The notes under the pieces: model-generated
The model's input: the letters and a program-made list of their open reading frames with translations, nothing else
Told to the model about the DNA's origin: nothing
The model's database searches: none
DNA from: Sinomicrobium soli
GTDB lineage: Bacteria; Bacteroidota; Bacteroidia; Flavobacteriales; Flavobacteriaceae
DNA length: 64,000 bases
Assembly (NCBI RefSeq): GCF_003285545.1
Contig: NZ_QLNV01000011.1
Coordinates: 1-64,000, forward strand
Direction: 5' to 3'
Position numbers and translations under genes: made by a program
In this document: one piece after another, positions 34,277 through 42,262 of the stretch
How the letters are laid out: the number at the start of each line of letters is the position of its first letter
Numbering within the stretch: the first letter of the stretch is position 1

Positions 34277-34284
34277 CAAAGATA
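34277..34284 (-). promoter_or_regulatory. suf operon -7 box (TATCTTTG)
   Basis: On the minus strand TATCTTTG, 35 bp before the start of the A-type carrier gene. No TTG at the -33 position, so activation by a regulator is possible. No IscR-like site was recognised. Confidence 0.5.
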
Positions 34285-34424
34285 GTAACTATATTAGACT
34301 TAATAAACTATTTATACAGCAATTACGCTATGCCCTCATAGGCAAAGCTTATGAAAGATCATTCCGGAAAAAATCACGGAAAACAACAGGCCGTTACCTC
34401 CCGGAGGTTTCAAAAAGAGACATT

Positions 34425-34456
34425 TTGCGGATATCCTGTAAAAACCGCTAACTTTG
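34425..34456 (+). promoter_or_regulatory. thiL promoter (TTG-N21-TAACTTTG), leaderless
   Basis: TTG (34425-34427) and TAACTTTG (34449-34456), spaced 21 bp. Only 4 bp separate the -7 box from the ATG at 34461, so transcription should start at or within a base or two of the A of the ATG. Confidence 0.65.
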
Positions 34457-34460
34457 CACT

Positions 34461-35510
34461 ATGTTAGAAGATAAAAACCAAGAGCGCACATCACTGTCGG
34501 AACTGGGGGAGTTCGGGCTTATAGAGCATCTTACCAAAAATTTTACGATTAAGAGGGAATCTACCGTAAAAGGCATTGGCGACGATGCCGCAGTGCTGGA
34601 TTTCAAGGACCGGAAAACAGTGGTGACCAACGACCTGCTTGTCGAGGGGGTACATTTCGATCTCGCCTATATGCCGCTCAGGCACCTGGGGTATAAGGCA
34701 GTAATGGTAAACCTCTCCGACATTTACGCCATGAATGCCACGGCCACACAGATCACCGTTTCCATCGCAGTGTCCAACCGCTTTCCGCTGGAAGCCCTGG
34801 AAGAACTCTATGCGGGTATCTCCCACGCCTGCGAACTGTACCAGGTAGACCTGGTAGGCGGCGACACCACCTCTTCCGGCAAGGGGCTGCTCATTTCCGT
34901 AACCGCCATAGGCGAAGCCGGGGCGGAGGACCTGGTGTACCGCAGCGGTGCAAAGCCCAACGACCTGCTCGTGGTTACCGGAGACCTGGGTGCGGCCTAT
35001 ATGGGATTACAGGTACTGGAACGGGAGAAAGAGGTTTTTAAGGTAAACCCGAACAATCAGCCCGATCTCTCCATGTACACCTATATCGTGGAAAGACAAC
35101 TGAAACCGGAAGCCAGAAAAGACATCCCCGTACTCCTGAAGCAACTGGGCGTAAAACCCACTTCCATGATCGATATTTCGGACGGGCTCTCTTCGGAGAT
35201 CATCCATATCTGTAAACAATCGGCGGTGGGCTGCAACCTTCACGAAGACAAGATCCCCCTGGACCCCCAGGTTATTTCCAGCTGTGAGGAATTTGATATC
35301 AACAGCACCACGGTAGCCCTGAGCGGAGGGGAAGATTACGAGTTGCTCTTTACCATAGACCAGGAAGATTACCCCAGGATAAAGGGAAATCCCAACCTGA
35401 GCATTATCGGCTATATGACCCCGGAGAATGAAGGCAAGCACCTGATTACCCGAGCCAACACCGCAATACCGATTACGGCAAGGGGATGGAATGCCTTAAA
35501 GGACGATTAA
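34461..35510 (+). CDS. thiL: Thiamine-phosphate kinase
   Basis: Phosphorylates thiamine monophosphate to the diphosphate. The 349 residues start with LSELGEFGLIEHL, have the metal/ATP loop GIGDDAAVLDF (about 36-46), the VNLSDIYAMNATATQ segment and the GGDTTSSGKGLLISV loop, then the PurM-type C-terminal half (SMIDISDGLSSEI, LSGGEDYELLFTI). Length is a little above the family average (about 320), because of an insertion around residues 190-215. The N-terminal residues match flavobacterial ThiL, so the ATG at 34461 is secure. Probably monocistronic. Confidence 0.95.
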   Translation: MLEDKNQERTSLSELGEFGLIEHLTKNFTIKRESTVKGIGDDAAVLDFKDRKTVVTNDLLVEGVHFDLAYMPLRHLGYKAVMVNLSDIYAMNATATQITVSIAVSNRFPLEALEELYAGISHACELYQVDLVGGDTTSSGKGLLISVTAIGEAGAEDLVYRSGAKPNDLLVVTGDLGAAYMGLQVLEREKEVFKVNPNNQPDLSMYTYIVERQLKPEARKDIPVLLKQLGVKPTSMIDISDGLSSEIIHICKQSAVGCNLHEDKIPLDPQVISSCEEFDINSTTVALSGGEDYELLFTIDQEDYPRIKGNPNLSIIGYMTPENEGKHLITRANTAIPITARGWNALKDD

Positions 35511-35557
35511 AACGGTACGGGAAAAACACCGGCCGCACTACGCCCCCGGAACCCGCT

Positions 35558-35806
35558 TCAGGCTGCGGAACTGGAATGCCGCTTTTTCTTGTGCAGATCG
35601 GTAAGCGTATCGTTTATTTCCTTGAGTTGTGACGTCAGCGAGGTAATATGCCCCTCGTCGTCAAGGGTTACTTCGGCCCGGCAACAGGTACACCGGTATT
35701 CCTTGATATGGGCGGTGACCTCCCTGCTTACCCGAAAACGGTGCCCGAATACAAAACACAATATCCGCGCCAGTGAAAAGGCAGATTTTTTAGACTTTAT
35801 ACGCAT
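35558..35806 (-). CDS. Small Cys-containing protein (DUF1660-like)
   Basis: An 82-residue protein. The core CFVFGHRFRVSREV...EYRCTCCRAEVT has a Cys/His pair and a later CxCC, like a small zinc ribbon; the CxxFGH...HIKEYxCxxC pattern is that of DUF1660-like proteins common in Bacteroidota. The C-terminus (about 50-82) is a predicted charged coiled coil ending Lys/Arg-His-Ser. Function unknown. Convergent with thiL. Confidence 0.6.
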   Translation of the reverse strand: MRIKSKKSAFSLARILCFVFGHRFRVSREVTAHIKEYRCTCCRAEVTLDDEGHITSLTSQLKEINDTLTDLHKKKRHSSSAA

Positions 35807-35875
35807 AGTTTTGGGGTGTTTCGATTAATGCCCCGAATATAATGCATAATAAACGGAATACCAAAAAAACCAAGC

Positions 35876-36652
35876 CTATTTCTTTAAAAACCAACATATT
35901 GCATTCAAAACCTCCTTTTTATTCTCAATATGGCTCATATGGCCGTCAGAAACTTCAAACAATGCAACATCCGTTCCCTCCGTCTGCCCCAGTAGCGTAT
36001 CAAACGGCAGTACGGGGTCCTTTCTTCCGGCAATGATCATTTTCCGGTACGGAGAGAAATGCAGCAGCACCTCCCGGTCCTCCCTGACCTTCATGCCTTC
36101 AAGGGCAGCCACAATTCCCCGAAGAGGGGTTTTCAGGGCTTCCGCCTTTACACGGGCTATTTCTTCCCTGAACAATTTCCTGTTCTTGGGACGAAAAAGA
36201 TTGGCCACGGCCATCCGCACAAAGTTCCTGTGGTTCTGTTTGACAGCGGCAATGGCCCTGTCCCTGTTCTGCTTCCTGACCTTGTCGTCTGCACGGGCTG
36301 TAGAATTGAGCAACACCAGCCCCTTTACCATATCAGGATGTTTTTCAGCAAAGGCCAGGGCCACATATCCTCCCATCGAATGACCTATCAGCACCGGTTT
36401 CCGGATTTTCAGGTGGCGAAGTACCTCCCTGACCACCCCGGCCATCATTTCCATGGTGTGCACATAACCGAGACACCCGGTCTTCCCGTGGCCCGGAAGG
36501 TCTATGGTCACCACCCTGTACCCGGACGAAAGCACAGGCAAAAACCCGTCCCACATTGTCGTATTCTCCAGGAAACCGTGAAGCAATACCACGGCAGCCC
36601 CCTTGCCTTCTTCCTCAAAGAAAACCGGAATTCCCTTGTATGCTATTTCCAT
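35876..36652 (-). CDS. Alpha/beta-fold hydrolase
   Basis: A 258-residue soluble hydrolase. Motifs in order: the oxyanion-side VVLLHGFLENTTMWDGF, the nucleophile elbow LIGHSMGGYVALAFA (Gly-His-Ser-Met-Gly), an acid in the GRKDPVLPFD strand, and the catalytic His in DGHMSHIENK. The set fits MhpC-like hydrolases and esterases. A variable Lys/Arg-rich cap lies between about 120 and 190. No signal peptide. Substrate unknown. Confidence 0.9.
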   Translation of the reverse strand: MEIAYKGIPVFFEEEGKGAAVVLLHGFLENTTMWDGFLPVLSSGYRVVTIDLPGHGKTGCLGYVHTMEMMAGVVREVLRHLKIRKPVLIGHSMGGYVALAFAEKHPDMVKGLVLLNSTARADDKVRKQNRDRAIAAVKQNHRNFVRMAVANLFRPKNRKLFREEIARVKAEALKTPLRGIVAALEGMKVREDREVLLHFSPYRKMIIAGRKDPVLPFDTLLGQTEGTDVALFEVSDGHMSHIENKKEVLNAICWFLKK

Positions 36653-36718
36653 CTGAAACTTCCTTTTATCGAGATCCGCTCACACCAACATCCGTAAACC
36701 GGGCCGGTAGCTATGATT

Positions 36719-36793
36719 GGGTTATTAAGTTACTAAGTTATCAGGTTATTCAGGCAACACTCATTAACTCATTAACCCAGTAACCTAATAACT
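36719..36793. repeat. TTATT/AATAA unit repeat with inverted symmetry
   Basis: A left tract of GTTATTA...GTTACT...GTTA units is the imperfect reverse complement of the right tract (36763-36793). Same style as 15471-15534. No gene lies inside. Confidence 0.55.
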
Positions 36794-36806
36794 TCATATC
36801 AAATGA

Positions 36807-36867
36807 CAAAGCACCTGTCGTATTTCCGGGCTGTACCGGGGTTCCGACAGGTGCTTTGTGTTTTTTA
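36807..36867 (+). terminator. Terminator-like hairpin
   Basis: CAAAGCACCTGTCG (36807-36820) and CGACAGGTGCTTTG (36845-36858), a perfect 14-bp stem, then TGTTTTTT on the plus strand. No plus-strand gene precedes it. On the minus strand it lies 64 bp beyond the DUF4270 stop and lacks a T run. Confidence 0.6.
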
Positions 36868-36930
36868 CTACAGGCATGCTCAAAGCCTCCCCGAAACAAA
36901 GACCCTTCGAGGTTTTCCCGGAACAGTTTC

Positions 36931-38580
36931 TCAGTCTATCTCGGTATAGTACAATTCCAGTTTCAGACGCTTGTCCTTCTGCGCTTCATCTTCTACATTG
37001 TTCCCGTACAGAATGGTCCCCAGGGGAGTAAGCACGGCAGCTTCCGGCACATGCAGGGAAGAATCCCCCTCCTGGTCCAGGGCAGATACGTTCATGGTAT
37101 TGTTGATACTCGCCGTAAGCGCCAGCCCCAGCCTGACATTGGCAGAATCCTTGTTTACGACCCGGTCTATATGTTCGGTAAGCCTGATCTTGTATTTTAT
37201 CCCTTTATCGTTCTCTTCTTCCAGCACCCCGCCGTATATCAGCCTGGAAAGGTTCTTGTCCTGGTTGGTGGTATAATCCAGCTCCACATCGGCCAGTACA
37301 CTGTTATCGTCCAGGTTATAGACATAGACCCTGGAAGGCTCCCTGCCCACCTGGTAGGCGTCCAGCTTCTCCCGGTCTACGTAAAAGGTAAGGCTTGCAT
37401 CGTTGATCACCCATTGTTTGGCCCTGATATCTGCCAATACCTCACCTTCCCTGTCTTCGTCAAAAAGGCTCAGTTCCACCACGGTTCCCGCCCCTCCCTT
37501 GAGGTACAGGCTGGAAGCATTGGTACCGGTATCGAGCTGGTCGGCGATCTCGGCCGGGTAGGCTTCATTGTGCATTATATTGACCACATTATTTGCCTTC
37601 GACCTCGCACCGTTACTGGAGTTTACCGTATACGCCGCAAGGCTCATGGTAAACGAGGCCTCCGTTTCTACAGTATCGTCATTGTCTGAAGAGGTATCTT
37701 CCCTTTCGTAGGTGTACACCACCTCCACGCTGGCATTATTCCAGTCCAGCAACATCAGCATATCGTCGGAGAGGTCCCCTACGGAAAAGCGGAGCCCCTT
37801 GATAAATTCCTGGAAATTACTTCTGGTCGACAGTACTTCACTGCCTTCCCGGTCCAGTATCTGCTGAAAAAATTCAGGCTCCAGCTCTACCCTTATCCGG
37901 GGGCTCAGCCGGGTATCCACTTCTTCCGATTCGTCTTCATCGGTGTCCGGATCATCTTCTTTCATAACCAGTATCTCCCGGTCATCGATGGTCATCACAT
38001 CATCCCGGAGTACCGCCCCTACGTGAGAGGAAAGTTCTTCGTTATTGGAGAAATATTCCTGCTGCCCGAAGTCGCTTCCCGGATCGAGGTCTCTCAGATA
38101 ATAGGTAAACTCCTCTACCCTGAGCCTGAACTCGGCAGTTTTATTCCCGAAAACGGAATCGATCTCAAACTGGCGGGCCACCGGCTCGCCGTTGTCATTC
38201 GTTTCGGTTTGTCCCTCCTTGACCGTACTGAAAAAAGGAATATTGAGATACACGGTCTTCACCTGCTCATTATTATCTCCCGAAGTTCCGAATACGGTAG
38301 AACTGGGCAGCCCCAACTGCGAGATGATACTGGCCTCGGTTTTTCCGTACACGGGATCATTATACACCCCCAACTGGTACAGGGGCAACCCGTTGGTCTG
38401 CACCCCGGCCAGTTTCCGGTTGTACGCATATACTTCAAAATCCACCTTTTCGGTCTCAAAATTACCTCCGCCTATGATATCGGTACCGATCGTATTGATA
38501 TCATCATTACAGGACACACCAAAAACGCCACTGCCCAGAAGCAGTACTGCCCCGTATAACCGAAAATATGCTTTCCTCAT
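36931..38580 (-). CDS. DUF4270 family lipoprotein
   Basis: A 549-residue lipoprotein (lipobox GVSC, Cys24) of the DUF4270 family, known only from Bacteroidota and typically encoded beside the one-domain glycogen synthase and panC, as here. It opens NDDINTIGTDIIGGGNFETEKVDFEVYAYNRKLAGVQTN-like sequence (in part) and is beta-rich throughout, with acidic stretches (for example VMKEDDPDTDEDESEEVD near residue 207). No catalytic motif. Its function is unknown; a surface or periplasmic role is inferred from the lipid anchor. It lies 105 bp after the glgA-like gene on the same strand. Confidence 0.85.
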   Translation of the reverse strand: MRKAYFRLYGAVLLLGSGVFGVSCNDDINTIGTDIIGGGNFETEKVDFEVYAYNRKLAGVQTNGLPLYQLGVYNDPVYGKTEASIISQLGLPSSTVFGTSGDNNEQVKTVYLNIPFFSTVKEGQTETNDNGEPVARQFEIDSVFGNKTAEFRLRVEEFTYYLRDLDPGSDFGQQEYFSNNEELSSHVGAVLRDDVMTIDDREILVMKEDDPDTDEDESEEVDTRLSPRIRVELEPEFFQQILDREGSEVLSTRSNFQEFIKGLRFSVGDLSDDMLMLLDWNNASVEVVYTYEREDTSSDNDDTVETEASFTMSLAAYTVNSSNGARSKANNVVNIMHNEAYPAEIADQLDTGTNASSLYLKGGAGTVVELSLFDEDREGEVLADIRAKQWVINDASLTFYVDREKLDAYQVGREPSRVYVYNLDDNSVLADVELDYTTNQDKNLSRLIYGGVLEEENDKGIKYKIRLTEHIDRVVNKDSANVRLGLALTASINNTMNVSALDQEGDSSLHVPEAAVLTPLGTILYGNNVEDEAQKDKRLKLELYYTEID

Positions 38581-38685
38581 TCTGTTCTTTTTTTTCCGGA
38601 ACCGTAAACCGGGCGTACTCCCGTATCCCCTCCCAATACAAGGGCTGCCGGAAGTGCTGTACCAGCGGTCCGCAAATTCCTCAAT

Positions 38686-39495
38686 TTAACCTAAAACCTT
38701 TGTTTCGTAGAATTCTTTATAAGCCTCCTCAAATTCATATATGGGGACAAACGGCAATACCGGTTTGTCTGCACTATCCAGATAGGCCTGCAGGTCTTCG
38801 GGAATACGCTCCGAAGCCACAATTACGGCATCAGAATTATCTATGGCCACTTTCATAATTCCCGAATAATCCGGATCTGCCAGGGCATTCACTTCACTTT
38901 CCGCTATGCCGTCGAACTTCACCTTTTCCAGCATCCCCTTGTCCAGTGTTCCCTCAAAATTCCTATCGTATACCGAAGTCACTATCTTACTGTCGGCAAA
39001 CAGGGGCTCGTCGGCATAATACCTCCTGAGGTACAGCGGAAGCATCGAGGCCATCCAGCCATGTACGTGGATAATATCCGGCGACCAGTTGAGTTTCTTT
39101 ACCGTCTCTACAACGCCCTTGGCAAAAAATATCGCCCTTTCGTCATTATCGGGAAAAAGATTTCCCTCTTCATCCGAAAACGTAGCCTTTCTCTTGAAGT
39201 ATTCCTCATTGTCGATAAAATATACCTGAATGCGCTCTTTGGGAATAGACGCTACCTTGATGATCAACGGCATATCCATATCATTGATGACCAGGTTCAT
39301 GCCGGAAAGGCGTATGACTTCATGAAGCTGGTGTCTTCTCTCGTTGATATTACCGAAACGAGGCATAAAAATTCGTATTTGTCCCCCCCTGTCATTAACC
39401 ATCCTCGGATTCTCATAGGCCAGGGATGAAACTTCGTTCTCCGGCAGATAAGGTATCATTTCGGAAGCGACAAATAACACTTTTTTATCAGTCAT
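38686..39495 (-). CDS. Glycogen/starch synthase, N-terminal GT5 domain only
   Basis: A 269-residue protein with the N-terminal fold of ADP-glucose glycogen synthases: KVLFVASEMIPYLPENEVSSLAYENPRMVNDRG. The domain continues with an HVHGWMASMLPLYLRRYY segment (His-Gly-Trp as in GlgA). The C-terminal GT-B lobe with the nucleotide-binding Lys motif (KTGGL-like) is absent; full GlgA is about 475 residues. This short form is widespread in Bacteroidota next to panC and DUF4270, so it is a real gene, not a fragment, but catalytic activity is doubtful. Confidence 0.8.
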   Translation of the reverse strand: MTDKKVLFVASEMIPYLPENEVSSLAYENPRMVNDRGGQIRIFMPRFGNINERRHQLHEVIRLSGMNLVINDMDMPLIIKVASIPKERIQVYFIDNEEYFKRKATFSDEEGNLFPDNDERAIFFAKGVVETVKKLNWSPDIIHVHGWMASMLPLYLRRYYADEPLFADSKIVTSVYDRNFEGTLDKGMLEKVKFDGIAESEVNALADPDYSGIMKVAIDNSDAVIVASERIPEDLQAYLDSADKPVLPFVPIYEFEEAYKEFYETKVLG

Positions 39496-39568
39496 AAATT
39501 CGTTGTGTTTACAATAAAACTTTTATCAGAGAAGCTGTTTGTTTTTTTCAAAAAACTCCCAAAGCATG

Positions 39569-39576
39569 CAAAAATA
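39569..39576 (-). promoter_or_regulatory. -7 box (TATTTTTG) of the GT5-domain gene
   Basis: On the minus strand TATTTTTG, 73 bp before the start at 39495, in the divergent spacer with panC. Confidence 0.45.
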
Positions 39577-39721
39577 CAAAAAATATACCTAACGTACTCA
39601 TTCCTACCTGCCCTATTCTGTATACCTGCCGGCATTCCGCTCCTGCGGCGCGGTCTTGTTTCCGGTATGCGGGCTTTTTAAGGAATATCACATAACCATC
39701 CCCTGTTTCGGTGAAAATACA

Positions 39722-39729
39722 TAGATTTG
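39722..39729 (+). promoter_or_regulatory. panC -7 box (TAGATTTG)
   Basis: TAGATTTG, 22 bp before the panC ATG, giving a leader of about 15-17 nt. Confidence 0.55.
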
Positions 39730-39751
39730 CAGGCTATTAATTCATCACCTT

Positions 39752-40600
39752 ATGGCAGTATACCACCGGAAAGAGGTATTACAAAAGGAAATTTCCGCAC
39801 TAAAAGCAGCAGGTAAGACCATCGGGCTGGTCCCTACCATGGGGGCACTGCACCAGGGGCATCTGTCCCTGGTGGAAGAGGCCACCCGCGAAAACGACAC
39901 GGTTGTGGTAAGCATTTTCGTAAACCCGACACAATTCGACAACAAGGACGACCTGAAAAAATATCCCCGAAGCCTGGAAGCAGATACCGGTATCTTATAT
40001 GCCGTAAACCCGGATGTCCTGGTATTTGCTCCCGATGTAGAAGAGATCTATGACAGCGCCGTGACATCAGATCATTTTGACTTTGACGGACTGGAATTCC
40101 GGATGGAAGGAAAATTCAGGGAAGGGCATTTTGACGGGGTAGGAACCATTGTCAAACGGCTTTTTGAGATCATCAGGCCCGACAATGCCTACTTCGGAGA
40201 GAAAGACTACCAGCAGCTTCAGATCATAAAGACGCTGGTCGGGAAATACGATATCCCGGTAAGCGTTCACGGGTGCCCTGTAAAAAGGGAGGCGAACGGC
40301 CTGGCCATGAGTTCCCGCAACGAACGTCTTCCCGCAGCGCTCCGCAGGGAAGCAGGCTTTATATTCCGGACCCTGCAGGAAGCACGCGAAAACTTCCGGA
40401 CCCGCACCCCCGAATCCGTAAAAGAACTGGTCAGGGAACGATTCGGGGAACACCCGGAATTCAGGCTGGAATATGTGGAAATTGCAGATGCAGGCACTCT
40501 TGAGACTGCCGCGCAAAAGGAAAAAGGCAAAAAATACCGGGCATTCGTAGCAGTGTTTGCAGGAGAAGTGAGGCTTATCGATAATATCGCCCTCAACTGA
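39752..40600 (+). CDS. panC: Pantothenate synthetase
   Basis: Condenses pantoate and beta-alanine using ATP. The 282 residues have the nucleotide-binding HIGH-like site in VPTMGALHQGHLSLVE, the VFVNPTQF pantoate segment, YFGEKDYQQLQIIK, and the KMSKS-like region as MSSRNERL. Length is typical. Divergent from the GT5 gene and 82 bp before panD, which makes the other precursor, beta-alanine; the pair covers adjoining steps of pantothenate synthesis. Confidence 0.97.
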   Translation: MAVYHRKEVLQKEISALKAAGKTIGLVPTMGALHQGHLSLVEEATRENDTVVVSIFVNPTQFDNKDDLKKYPRSLEADTGILYAVNPDVLVFAPDVEEIYDSAVTSDHFDFDGLEFRMEGKFREGHFDGVGTIVKRLFEIIRPDNAYFGEKDYQQLQIIKTLVGKYDIPVSVHGCPVKREANGLAMSSRNERLPAALRREAGFIFRTLQEARENFRTRTPESVKELVRERFGEHPEFRLEYVEIADAGTLETAAQKEKGKKYRAFVAVFAGEVRLIDNIALN

Positions 40601-40669
40601 GCCACGACCATGCCGGAGCATATGCCTTTGCCTTTAACAATACTTAACACATAACTCCCAATTTATAAT

Positions 40670-40677
40670 TACCTTTG
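40670..40677 (+). promoter_or_regulatory. panD -7 box (TACCTTTG), leaderless
   Basis: TACCTTTG ends 4 bp before the panD ATG, the same spacing as at thiL, which predicts a leaderless mRNA. No TTG stands at the -33 position. Confidence 0.5.
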
Positions 40678-40681
40678 CAGC

Positions 40682-41032
40682 ATGCAGATACAAGTAGTAA
40701 AATCCAAAATCCACAGGGTTACCGTTACCGGGGCAGAACTCAACTATATCGGTAGTATAACCGTAGATGAGGCACTCATGGAAGCCGCCAACATCATCGA
40801 GGGAGAAAAGGTGCAGATCGTAAACATCAACAACGGGGAGCGCCTGGAAACCTATGTTATAAAGGGAAACAGGGGCAGTGGTGAAATAACCCTGAACGGC
40901 CCCGCTGCAAGAAAAGTGCAGAAGGGAGATATTGTCATTATCATTTCCTACGCCCTGATGGATTTCGAAGAAGCCAAACAATTCAAGCCATCCCTGGTTT
41001 TTCCGAACACAGAAAACAATGCTATCGGCTAA
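40682..41032 (+). CDS. panD: Aspartate 1-decarboxylase
   Basis: Pyruvoyl enzyme that makes beta-alanine. The 116 residues carry the self-cleavage site Gly24-Ser25 ([14 protein letters not shown]) at exactly the canonical position, giving a pyruvoyl group on the larger chain, and the active-site region [21 protein letters not shown]. Length is standard. It follows panC by 82 bp but also has its own promoter box. Confidence 0.97.
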   Translation: MQIQVVKSKIHRVTVTGAELNYIGSITVDEALMEAANIIEGEKVQIVNINNGERLETYVIKGNRGSGEITLNGPAARKVQKGDIVIIISYALMDFEEAKQFKPSLVFPNTENNAIG

Positions 41033-41074
41033 GCGGGAAACCGCCTTAACCAACCTAACAGGCAATTACGGGGT

Positions 41075-42040
41075 GTGAAAAAAAAGCTGTCAAAAATCCT
41101 TCAGATCGTACTTCCGCTGGCACTCGGCCTGTTCCTGATCTGGTATGCCTACTCCAGGTTTACCCCCGAACAGCTCGGCCAGCTCAGGGAAAATTTCCTG
41201 AAGGCAGATTACACCTACATCTGGCTGTCCATGTTCTTCGGGGCATTCAGCCACATCTCCCGTGCATTGCGGTGGAACTACCTGCTGCAACCCCTCGGGC
41301 ACCGTATAAGGACCCCTAACAGCATTATGGCCGTGAGTATCGGTTACCTGCTGAACTTCGCCATTCCCCGCTCCGGGGAAGTGTCCCGCGCGCTGGTGGC
41401 CACCCGGTACGACAAGGTACCTTTCGAAAAAGCCTTCGGGACCATCGTGGCCGAACGCATAGCGGATCTCCTTATCTCGGTGTGTATCCTCTTTACCGCG
41501 CTCTTTCTCCAGTTCGACATTTTGTGGGGGCTTGTGGATACCGGCAATATCAATCCCGGAAAAATAGGCATCATCGCAGGTGCGGGCCTGATCCTGGCAC
41601 TCGTGTGCTACGGGTACCTCAAAAGGACAAAGTCTGCCCCCGGGCAAAAAATAAAGCATTTCATATCCGGGTTAAAGGAAGGCGTTCTCAGCATACTTTC
41701 CATGAAACACAAAGGGCCTTTTATCCTGCACACCCTCTTTATCTGGGCCATGTACGTACTGATGTTCTATATCTGTATCTTTGCCTTTCCCGAAACACAG
41801 CACCTCAGTTTTTCCGAAACCCTGTCGCTCTTTGTCGTCGGCTCTTTTACCATTGCCTTTACCAACGGAGGCTTCGGCACCTATCCCTTCCTCATTGCCG
41901 GTGCCATTGCACTGTACGGAATAGACTATACCATAGGGACTTCTTTCGGATGGATCGTGTGGATCTCCCAGACCGCCGTAATCGTTGCCCTGGGTTCCCT
42001 GTCTTTCCTGATGCTCCCGGTATACAACAAGAGCCGGTAA
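41075..42040 (+). CDS. Lysylphosphatidylglycerol synthase-like membrane protein
   Basis: A 321-residue integral membrane protein with about eight hydrophobic helices, matching the flippase/synthase transmembrane domain (UPF0104/AglD, MprF-like) family. Family-typical segments are HISRALRWNYLLQPLGHRI and IPRSGEVSRALVATRYDKVPFEKAFGTIVAERIADLL. The soluble lysyl-transferase domain of MprF is absent, so aminoacyl-lipid synthesis is not implied. It starts with a GTG (41075), 42 bp after panD. Confidence 0.85.
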   Translation: MKKKLSKILQIVLPLALGLFLIWYAYSRFTPEQLGQLRENFLKADYTYIWLSMFFGAFSHISRALRWNYLLQPLGHRIRTPNSIMAVSIGYLLNFAIPRSGEVSRALVATRYDKVPFEKAFGTIVAERIADLLISVCILFTALFLQFDILWGLVDTGNINPGKIGIIAGAGLILALVCYGYLKRTKSAPGQKIKHFISGLKEGVLSILSMKHKGPFILHTLFIWAMYVLMFYICIFAFPETQHLSFSETLSLFVVGSFTIAFTNGGFGTYPFLIAGAIALYGIDYTIGTSFGWIVWISQTAVIVALGSLSFLMLPVYNKSR

Positions 42041-42095
42041 CCGGGCCTCTTCTCCTTTTTGTGATTTTAACATTCGTATTTTGAGATAATAAGCC

Positions 42096-42103
42096 TATAT
42101 TTG
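42096..42103 (+). promoter_or_regulatory. -7 box (TATATTTG) of the esterase gene
   Basis: TATATTTG, about 160 bp before the ATG at 42263, giving an unusually long leader of ~150 nt that contains a GC-rich hairpin near 42210-42235. Confidence 0.45.
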
Positions 42104-42262
42104 TTATGCTTGATAACCAAACTTCCTGGGCATAAACCCTTAAGGACACCGCAGGATATACCATAGCCACGGCTGTTGTATTCCGGAAGTTCCTTCAAAA
42201 GTACCCGCAGGTTACCCCCGAAACCGGGTGCCGTAACAAACACAACCAAATACGCTTATCTT

